Shown here: positions 6,884 through 12,170 of the stretch, one piece after another
Layout of the letters: the number at the start of each line of letters is the position of its first letter
Numbering within the stretch: position 1 is the first letter of the stretch
Origin: an uncultured Clostridia bacterium
Lineage (GTDB): Bacteria > Bacillota > Clostridia > Oscillospirales > Acutalibacteraceae
Length of the DNA stretch: 12,170 nt
Reading direction: 5' to 3'
Assembly: GCA_945869905.1 (NCBI GenBank)
Contig: CAMBQD010000011.1
Span: forward strand, 1 to 12,170
Made by a program: the position numbers and the translations under genes
The notes under the pieces: generated by a model
What the model was told of the DNA's origin: nothing
Database searches by the model: none
Seen by the model: only the letters and a program-made list of their open reading frames with translations

Positions 6884-8170
6884 ATGTCTGAGTATAAATA
6901 TCATTTTGAAACATTACAGCTTCACGTAGGACAGGAACAGCCGGACCCGGCAACAGATGCCAGAGCTGTTCCGATTTACCAAACAACATCATATGTTTTC
7001 AGAAACAGTGACCACGCCGCCGCAAGATTCGGTCTTGCAGACGCGGGCAACATTTACGGCAGACTTACAAATTCAACACAGGACGTGTTTGAAAAGCGTG
7101 TTGCGGCTCTTGAGGGCGGTGTTGCCGCACTTGCAACTGCTTCGGGTGCTGCGGCTCTTGCTTATACATTTCAGGCTCTTGCCACAGCAGGGGACCATAT
7201 AGTATCTGCAAAAACCATTTACGGCGGAACATATAACTACCTTGAGCATACTATAAAGAATTCAGGTGTTACAACAACCTTTGTTGACCCTGATGATTTG
7301 TCAAACTTTGAAAATGCAATACAGGATAACACAAAGGCTGTTTTCTTTGAAACACTGGGCAACCCTAACTCAAATCTTGTTGATATAGAAAAGCTTGCTG
7401 AGATTGCACACAGTCACAATATACCGCTGGTGGTTGATTCAACCTTTGCCACTCCGTATCTGTTAAGACCAATTGAATACGGCGCCGATATCGTCGTTCA
7501 TTCGGCAACCAAATTTATAGGCGGTCACGGTACTACCTTGGGCGGCGTAATTGTTGACAGTGGTAAATTTGACTGGAGAGTAAGCGGTAAATTCCCGCAG
7601 ATAGCCGACGCAAATCCAAGCTATCACGGTATCAGCTTTGTTGATGCCGCCGGACCTGCCGCATTTGTAACATATATTCGTGCAATTCTCCTGCGTGACA
7701 CAGGCGCAACAATTTCTCCCTTTAACGCTTTTCTTCTTCTTCAAGGCCTTGAAACACTTTCACTTCGTGTTGAACGCCATGTTGAAAACACAAAGAAGGT
7801 AATTGACTATCTTCTTTCAAACCCCAAGGTTGAAAGGGTTAATCACCCCAGTGTTGACGAAAGATATAAGGATTTGTATAACAAATATTTTCCAAACGGT
7901 GCAGGCTCAATCTTCACCTTTGAAATTAAAGGCGGTGAGAAGGAGGCTAAGCAGTTTATAGATAACCTTAAAATCTTTTCAATACTTGCTAATGTTGCAG
8001 ATGTTAAATCACTTGTTATTCACCCTGCAACCACTACGCACAGCCAGTTAAGTCCTGAGGAGCTTGCTGAGCAGAATATTAAGCCAAATACAATCAGACT
8101 TTCAATCGGTACTGAGCATATTGACGACATTATTCACGATTTAGATCAAGCATTCAATTCATTAGACTAA
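6884..8170 (+). CDS. metY: O-acetylhomoserine sulfhydrylase (aminocarboxypropyltransferase)
   Basis: This is a PLP enzyme of the Cys/Met metabolism family. MetY joins sulfide to O-acetylhomoserine to make homocysteine; some relatives also use O-acetylserine. The 428-residue length is typical of MetY and longer than cystathionine synthases and lyases. Features are [11 protein letters not shown] (29-39), [23 protein letters not shown] (58-79), the ASGAAAL cofactor loop (86-92), GNPNSNL (159-165), DSTFATPYL (185-193) and the PLP lysine K210 in [25 protein letters not shown] closes the C-terminal domain. ATG at 6884 is preceded by AAAGGA at 10 nt, which is the site the leader can sequester. It is followed after 18 nt by cysK. 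Expression should depend on the operator pair and the Cys-codon leader upstream. Confidence 0.93.
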   Translation: MSEYKYHFETLQLHVGQEQPDPATDARAVPIYQTTSYVFRNSDHAAARFGLADAGNIYGRLTNSTQDVFEKRVAALEGGVAALATASGAAALAYTFQALATAGDHIVSAKTIYGGTYNYLEHTIKNSGVTTTFVDPDDLSNFENAIQDNTKAVFFETLGNPNSNLVDIEKLAEIAHSHNIPLVVDSTFATPYLLRPIEYGADIVVHSATKFIGGHGTTLGGVIVDSGKFDWRVSGKFPQIADANPSYHGISFVDAAGPAAFVTYIRAILLRDTGATISPFNAFLLLQGLETLSLRVERHVENTKKVIDYLLSNPKVERVNHPSVDERYKDLYNKYFPNGAGSIFTFEIKGGEKEAKQFIDNLKIFSILANVADVKSLVIHPATTTHSQLSPEELAEQNIKPNTIRLSIGTEHIDDIIHDLDQAFNSLD

Positions 8171-8188
8171 TTAAAGGAGATAATTATT

Positions 8189-9118
8189 ATGTCAGTATAT
8201 AAGTCAGCCCTTGACCTTGTGGGCAATACACCTCTTGTTGAGGTAAACAATTTTTCAAAGGAAAATAATCTTGATGCCAAATTACTTGTAAAGCTTGAAT
8301 ATTTTAATCCTGCAGGCTCGGTAAAGGACAGAATTGCAAAGGCAATTATTGAGGACGCTGAGCAAAAGGGAATACTTAAGGAAGGCTCGGTTATTATTGA
8401 GCCCACAAGCGGTAACACAGGTATCGGCTTGGCGGCAGTTGCGGCGGCAAAGGGCTACAGAATTATTATTGCAATGCCTGAAACCATGAGCGTTGAAAGA
8501 CGTAATCTTATGAAGGCATATGGTGCAGAGCTTGTGCTTACAGACGGTGCAAAGGGAATGAAGGGTGCCATTGCCAAGGCAGATGAGCTTGCAAAGGAAA
8601 TACCGAATTCATTTATTGCAGGTCAGTTCGTTAACCCCGTAAATCCTGCAACTCATAAGGCTACTACAGGTCCTGAAATTTGGAAGGACACTGAAGGCAA
8701 GGTTGATATTTTCGTTGCCGGCGTAGGAACCGGAGGTACTATTTCAGGTGTCGGTGAATACCTTAAGGAGCAAAATCCAAATGTAAAGATTGTTGCTGTT
8801 GAGCCTGCCACATCACCGGTGCTTTCAAAGGGTCAGGCAGGTCCTCATAAAATTCAGGGTATAGGTGCAGGATTTGTTCCCGATACCCTTAACACAAATG
8901 TTTATGACGAGATTATTACTGTTGAAAATGATGACGCCTTTGCCACCGGCAGAGCCTTTGCAAGAGCTGAAGGCGTGCTTGTTGGTATTTCAAGCGGTGC
9001 GGCACTATGGGCTGCAAAGGAGCTTGCAAAAAGGCCTGAAAATAAAGGAAAAACCATTGTTGCACTTTTACCTGATACAGGTGACAGATATCTTTCTACC
9101 CCTCTGTTTTCCGAATAA
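8189..9118 (+). CDS. cysK: Cysteine synthase A (O-acetylserine sulfhydrylase)
   Basis: CysK makes L-cysteine from O-acetylserine and sulfide. The 309-residue protein has the standard fold-type II motifs: GNTPLVEV (12-19), the PLP lysine K46 in NPAGSVKDR, the substrate loop TSGNTG (73-78), [10 protein letters not shown] (around 148-157) and the phosphate-binding [10 protein letters not shown] (around 180-189). The C-terminal [12 protein letters not shown] is typical. ATG at 8189 has AAGGAG at 8174-8179 and follows metY by 18 nt. Together the two enzymes assimilate sulfide into homocysteine and cysteine. No serine acetyltransferase (cysE) is nearby. A strong terminator follows, so metY-cysK with the leader form a closed unit. 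Confidence 0.96.
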   Translation: MSVYKSALDLVGNTPLVEVNNFSKENNLDAKLLVKLEYFNPAGSVKDRIAKAIIEDAEQKGILKEGSVIIEPTSGNTGIGLAAVAAAKGYRIIIAMPETMSVERRNLMKAYGAELVLTDGAKGMKGAIAKADELAKEIPNSFIAGQFVNPVNPATHKATTGPEIWKDTEGKVDIFVAGVGTGGTISGVGEYLKEQNPNVKIVAVEPATSPVLSKGQAGPHKIQGIGAGFVPDTLNTNVYDEIITVENDDAFATGRAFARAEGVLVGISSGAALWAAKELAKRPENKGKTIVALLPDTGDRYLSTPLFSE

Positions 9119-9131
9119 TATTCCCCGTTAT

Positions 9132-9174
9132 ACAAACGCCCTTGACTTTCGTTGGTCAAGGGTGTTTGTTTTTT
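9132..9174 (+). terminator. Strong Rho-independent terminator of the metY-cysK operon
   Basis: The 15-nt arm at 9132-9146 pairs with 9155-9169 (core CCCTTGAC / GTCAAGGG, one G-T wobble, then AAAC / GTTT and two more pairs) around an 8-nt loop. A T run follows to 9174. It begins 13 nt after the cysK stop and separates the two operator-bearing operons. Confidence 0.93.
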
Positions 9175-9228
9175 GGATATTTTTGAATATTACGCAAAAT
9201 TTAATTAATAATAAAAAATGATGAAATT

Positions 9229-9245
9229 CCTATTGACAAGGTAGG
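9229..9245 (+). promoter_or_regulatory. 17-bp dyad operator, copy 3 (nifS promoter)
   Basis: CCTATTGACAAGGTAGG differs from copy 1 at one base. Its flanks TT...AA extend the dyad by two pairs. As at metY, bases 5-10 of the repeat are the promoter -35 hexamer, so position relative to the promoter is conserved exactly between the two operons. Confidence 0.75.
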
Positions 9246-9261
9246 AAATAAGTGATATCAT
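9233..9261 (+). promoter_or_regulatory. nifS: Promoter of the nifS-nifU-nadA-mnmA operon
   Basis: TTGACA (9233-9238), a 17-bp spacer and TATCAT (9256-9261) give a predicted start near 9268, about 22 nt before the nifS ATG. The -35 lies in operator copy 3 and the start point lies in copy 4. AT-rich DNA (9175-9228) precedes it. Confidence 0.83.
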
Positions 9262-9263
9262 CT

Positions 9264-9280
9264 CCTATTGAAAAGGTAGG
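9264..9280 (+). promoter_or_regulatory. 17-bp dyad operator, copy 4, overlapping the nifS transcription start and ribosome-binding site
   Basis: CCTATTGAAAAGGTAGG begins 35 bp after copy 3. It covers the predicted transcription start, and its last bases (AGGTAGG, 9274-9280) are the only Shine-Dalgarno-like sequence for nifS, 9 nt before the ATG. The same bases therefore appear to act as operator in DNA and as ribosome-binding site in RNA. Confidence 0.7.
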
Positions 9281-9289
9281 TAATTAATT

Positions 9290-10465
9290 ATGACTGTTTA
9301 TGCAGATAATGCGGCAACAACAAAATTAAGCGATAACGCGTTTAATGCAATGGAGCCGTTTTTAAAGGAAATTTACGGTAACCCCTCATCACTTCATACA
9401 GTGGGGCAAATTGCAAAGGAGCATTTGGAAAATGCAAGGGAAACAATAGCATCATCAATAGGCGCTAATCCCAGAGAAATATATTTTACCTCCGGCGGCA
9501 GTGAGGCGGATAATCAGGCCATCAGAACGGCGGCTTATCAGGGCGCGAGAAAGGGTAAAAAGCATATAATTTCCTCCAAGTTTGAGCACCACGCAGTGTT
9601 GCACACCTTAAACGCACTTGAAAAGGAAGGCTTTACAGTTACACTGCTTGACGTATATTCAAACGGTGTTGTCAAGGCTCAGGACGTTGAAAATGCAATA
9701 ACCGAAGAAACATGTCTTGTTACAATAATGACTGCAAATAATGAGATAGGTACAATACAGCCTATAGCAGAAATCGGAAAAATTTGCAGAGAAAAGGGTG
9801 TTTTGTTTCATACAGACGCTGTACAGGCAGTGGGGCATATACCTGTTAATGTTAATGATATGTATGTGGATATGCTTTCTGTTTCTGCACATAAATTTCA
9901 CGGACCTAAGGGAATAGGCTTTCTTTACGTTAAATCAGGTATTCCTGTAAAAAATCTTATTGAGGGTGGCGCACAGGAAAGAGGAAAGCGTGCAGGTACC
10001 GAAAATCTTCCTGCAATTGCAGGAATGGCTGCGGCATTAAAGGATGCAGTGGATAATCTTGAAGAAAATGCAAAAAAGGTTACCGCAATGCGCGATAGGT
10101 TGGTCGAAGGACTTAAGGGTATTGAAAGAAGCAGGATAAACGGCGATATGGAAAAGCATCTGCCCGGCACACTGAATATGTGCTTTGAGGGGATTGAGGG
10201 CGAAAGCCTTTTGCTTTTACTTGATATGAAGGGCATATGCGCCTCCAGCGGCTCAGCCTGCACCAGCGGCAGTCTTGACCCGTCACACGTTTTGCTTGCC
10301 ATCGGTGTACCTGTTGAAATTGCGCACGGCTCTCTGCGCCTGTCCATCAGTGAGTATAACACTATGGAGGAAATGGAGCACATTATTAAAACCGTACCGC
10401 AGGTGGTTTCATACCTGCGTTCTATATCACCTGTTTGGGAAAAGATTACAAGGGAGGAAAAATAA
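9290..10465 (+). CDS. nifS: Cysteine desulfurase, NifS/IscS type
   Basis: NifS is a PLP enzyme that removes sulfur from L-cysteine as a protein-bound persulfide, giving alanine and passing sulfur to Fe-S scaffolds and tRNA thiolases. In the 391 residues one sees YADNAATTKL (4-13), GNPSSLHTVG (30-39), FTSGGSEADN (66-75), EHHAVL with H100, ANNEIGTIQP (149-158), HTDAVQAVG (174-182), the PLP lysine K202 in SAHKFHGPKG, RAGTEN (234-239) and the active-site Cys C324 in SSGSACTSGSLDPSHVL. The extended active-site loop is that of group I desulfurases. ATG at 9290 follows a leader of about 22 nt that is mostly operator. nifU follows after 3 nt. The operon context (NifU, NadA, MnmA) supplies three plausible sulfur acceptors. 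Confidence 0.95.
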   Translation: MTVYADNAATTKLSDNAFNAMEPFLKEIYGNPSSLHTVGQIAKEHLENARETIASSIGANPREIYFTSGGSEADNQAIRTAAYQGARKGKKHIISSKFEHHAVLHTLNALEKEGFTVTLLDVYSNGVVKAQDVENAITEETCLVTIMTANNEIGTIQPIAEIGKICREKGVLFHTDAVQAVGHIPVNVNDMYVDMLSVSAHKFHGPKGIGFLYVKSGIPVKNLIEGGAQERGKRAGTENLPAIAGMAAALKDAVDNLEENAKKVTAMRDRLVEGLKGIERSRINGDMEKHLPGTLNMCFEGIEGESLLLLLDMKGICASSGSACTSGSLDPSHVLLAIGVPVEIAHGSLRLSISEYNTMEEMEHIIKTVPQVVSYLRSISPVWEKITREEK

Positions 10466-10468
10466 ATT

Positions 10469-10903
10469 ATGGCTTTATATTCAGAAAAAGTTATGGACCA
10501 CTTTACAAATCCAAGAAATGTTGGTAAAATTGATGATGCAGATGGTATCGGCGAGGTTGGCAACGCAAAATGCGGAGATATTATGAAAATATATATCAAG
10601 GTGTCCGACGACGGTATTATTGAGGACGTTAAATTTAACACCTTTGGCTGTGCGTCGGCTATCGCGTCAAGCTCAATGGCAACAGAAATGATTAAGGGTC
10701 AACCCATTGACAAAGCATTGGAGCTGACCAATAAGGCTGTTGTTGAGGCATTGGACGGCTTGCCACCTGTAAAAATTCACTGCTCTGTTCTTGCAGAGGA
10801 AGCTGTCAAAATGGCAGTTAAGGATTATTATGATAAGAAAGGCATTTCCTATGACCCTGCACAGTTTTGTGAGGGCAATTGTGAGTGCTGCGGAGAACAT
10901 TAA
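10469..10903 (+). CDS. nifU: Fe-S cluster assembly scaffold protein, NifU/IscU type
   Basis: This 144-residue scaffold assembles [2Fe-2S]/[4Fe-4S] clusters from NifS-derived sulfur. The IscU-like domain has all three cluster cysteines: C35 in GNAKCGD (with the adjacent D37), C61 in FGCASAIASSS and C105 in IHCSVLAEEA. The N-terminus YSEKVMDHFTNPRNVG is typical of the family. There is no C-terminal Nfu domain, so it is the short scaffold form rather than full-length NifU. The last residues carry a C-x3-C-x-CC cluster (C134, C138, C140, C141) beyond the conserved fold. ATG at 10469 lies 3 nt after nifS, with AGGGAGG (10451-10457) inside the nifS end; nadA begins immediately after its stop. Confidence 0.95.
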   Translation: MALYSEKVMDHFTNPRNVGKIDDADGIGEVGNAKCGDIMKIYIKVSDDGIIEDVKFNTFGCASAIASSSMATEMIKGQPIDKALELTNKAVVEALDGLPPVKIHCSVLAEEAVKMAVKDYYDKKGISYDPAQFCEGNCECCGEH

Positions 10904-11815
10904 ATGATTAAAGACATTCAGCAGGAAATTATTAAGCTAAAGAAAGAAAAGGATATTTGTATTTTGGCGCATTGCTACCAATCACCTGAAATACTTGAGG
11001 TGGCGGATTTTGTGGGTGATTCCTTTGCACTTTCCGTTGAGGCGTCAAAGGTGCCGAATAAAACCGTTATTATGTGCGGAGTTCGCTTTATGGCGGAAAC
11101 CGTTAAAATTCTCTCTCCTGATAAAAAGGTTATACTTTCTAATTCCGATGCGGGATGTCCAATGGCAGAGATGATGGACAGGGAGGTTATTGCTCAGGTT
11201 AAGCAGCAGTATCCCGATTACACTGTTGTTGCATATATAAACACAACAAGCGAGCTGAAAACAATATGTGACGTATGCGTTACATCATCATCTGCACTTA
11301 AAATTTGTAAAAAAATTGATAACGACAATATTCTTTTTATTCCGGATTGTAATTTGGGCGACTGGATTGCAAGGCAGCTTCCTGAAAAGAACTTTAAGCT
11401 GCTTAACGGCGGATGCCCGACTCACGCCAGAATGTCTGAAAAAGACGTTTTAAAAGCAAAGCAAAAGCATCCTGATGCGCTTTTCCTTGTTCATCCGGAG
11501 TGCAAGCCTGAGGTGGTGGCACTTGCCGATTACGTTGGATCTACAACAGGCATTATGAATTTTGCCAAGGAAAGTAAGGCAAAGGAATTTATTATCGGTA
11601 CTGAAAACAGTATTGTTACACACCTTCAGCTTGAATGTCCGGACAAGATGTTTTATCCGCTTTCAAAGGATTGCATTTGCCATAATATGAATGCTACCAC
11701 CCTTGTTGACGTGCTTAATTGCTGTAAGGGTGAATTCGGTGAGGAAATAACCCTTGATAAAGAAATTTATGAGGGTGCTAAGAGATGTATTGACGAAATG
11801 ATAAGGCTTGGTTAA
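10904..11815 (+). CDS. nadA: Quinolinate synthase A
   Basis: NadA condenses iminoaspartate with dihydroxyacetone phosphate to quinolinate in NAD synthesis, using an essential [4Fe-4S] cluster. The 303-residue length is that of the compact NadA type. The three cluster cysteines are placed with regular spacing: C85 in NSDAGCPMA, C171 in GGCPTHARM and C257 in SKDCICHNM. Other family landmarks are AHCYQSPEI (22-30), VGDSFALS (37-44), YINTTSELK (111-119), FIPDCNLG (145-152), VHPECKPEV (196-204) and VGSTTGIM (211-218). The ATG directly abuts the nifU stop, with CGGAG at 10891-10895. nadB and nadC, the usual partners, are not in the window. Its place behind nifS-nifU fits local supply of its cluster, as known for the NifS paired with nad genes in Bacillus. 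Confidence 0.95.
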   Translation: MIKDIQQEIIKLKKEKDICILAHCYQSPEILEVADFVGDSFALSVEASKVPNKTVIMCGVRFMAETVKILSPDKKVILSNSDAGCPMAEMMDREVIAQVKQQYPDYTVVAYINTTSELKTICDVCVTSSSALKICKKIDNDNILFIPDCNLGDWIARQLPEKNFKLLNGGCPTHARMSEKDVLKAKQKHPDALFLVHPECKPEVVALADYVGSTTGIMNFAKESKAKEFIIGTENSIVTHLQLECPDKMFYPLSKDCICHNMNATTLVDVLNCCKGEFGEEITLDKEIYEGAKRCIDEMIRLG

Positions 11816-12170
11816 ATGAGTAAAAAAGTAATTGTCGCAATGAGCGGCGGCGTTGATTCCAGCGTTGCCGCCTTTTTAATGAAGCAAAGTGGCTTTGATT
11901 GTATCGGTGCCACAATGAAGTTGTATGATAACGATGATATAGGCATAAGCCGTGAAAAAACCTGTTGTTCTCTTGACGATATTGATGATGCAAGGGCGGT
12001 TGCAAGGCGCTTGGAAATGCCGTATTATGTATTTAATTTTAAGACAGAATTTGAGAAAAAGGTCATAGACAAGTTTATTTCTACATACGAAAACGGCGGT
12101 ACCCCCAATCCCTGCATTGACTGTAACAGGTATCTTAAATTTGAAAAGCTTTTTCAGCGAATGAAGGAGC
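11816..12170 (+). CDS. mnmA: tRNA-specific 2-thiouridylase MnmA (N-terminal part, cut by the window edge)
   Basis: Only the first 118 residues are present; the frame is still open at the right edge, so this is window truncation, not gene decay. MnmA adds sulfur to C2 of the wobble uridine of tRNAs for Lys, Glu and Gln. The PP-loop SGGVDSS (10-16) binds ATP, and GGTPNPCIDCNRYLKF (94-109) contains C103 at the position of the first catalytic cysteine of the family. The TCCSLDDIDDAR segment (49-60) is also usual for the family. The ATG directly follows the nadA stop with a weak AAGG upstream, so it is probably translated by coupling. NifS in the same operon is the likely sulfur donor. Confidence 0.94.
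   Translation, partial: MSKKVIVAMSGGVDSSVAAFLMKQSGFDCIGATMKLYDNDDIGISREKTCCSLDDIDDARAVARRLEMPYYVFNFKTEFEKKVIDKFISTYENGGTPNPCIDCNRYLKFEKLFQRMKE

Noticed and set aside
9925..10641. 238-codon minus-strand open frame across the nifS-nifU junction
   Set aside because: It is antisense to two clear genes, its product is Ser/Ile/Pro-rich without recognisable motifs, and no promoter or ribosome-binding site supports it.
11778..12005. 75-codon minus-strand open frame at the start of mnmA
   Set aside because: It overlaps the convincing MnmA N-terminus with its PP-loop; the composition (His/Arg/Gln/Tyr-rich) is that of a shadow.

Overview
The window looks like a chromosomal segment of a low-GC, gut-type Clostridia bacterium (Firmicutes). 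The evidence is the clear Shine-Dalgarno sites, the TTG/GTG starts, the short Rho-independent terminators, and protein sequences that read like those of Ruminococcaceae/Oscillospiraceae; the family placement is an inference. I see no mobile element, CRISPR array, rRNA or tRNA. The content is mostly core metabolism. The unusual part is the regulatory DNA between the genes.

Layout. (1) Positions 1-333 hold the C-terminal end of an unrecognised, probably extracytoplasmic protein. Two back-to-back terminators follow. (2) A minus-strand pair encodes an ACT-domain protein (UPF0237) and a PFL-like UPF0210/DUF711 protein. It is driven by a near-consensus promoter near 2109-2137. (3) Divergently, a tight plus-strand run (about 2221-6604) encodes a PHP phosphoesterase, an Lrp/AsnC regulator, a class I aminotransferase, IspE and a short iron-containing alcohol dehydrogenase. 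Gaps are nil to 9 nt and two junctions overlap; a terminator closes the run. (4) A 280-base regulatory region (6605-6883) contains a promoter, two copies of a 17-bp dyad operator and a 26-codon leader ORF ending in a Cys-rich segment. The Cys codons of this ORF can base-pair with the ribosome-binding site of the next gene. (5) The cysteine-synthesis pair metY-cysK follows, closed by a strong terminator. (6) A second promoter with two more copies of the same operator drives nifS-nifU-nadA-mnmA; mnmA runs off the right edge.

How it fits together. MetY and CysK use sulfide to make homocysteine or cysteine. NifS takes sulfur from cysteine. NifU builds Fe-S clusters from it, NadA needs a [4Fe-4S] cluster to make quinolinate for NAD, and MnmA uses NifS-derived persulfide to thiolate tRNA. 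The shared operator makes the supply side (metY-cysK) and the demand side (nifS-nifU-nadA-mnmA) one probable regulon, likely under an Rrf2-type repressor that is not in the window. The supply operon appears to have a second layer of control through the Cys-codon leader peptide. That leader is the strongest candidate here for an undescribed regulatory element.
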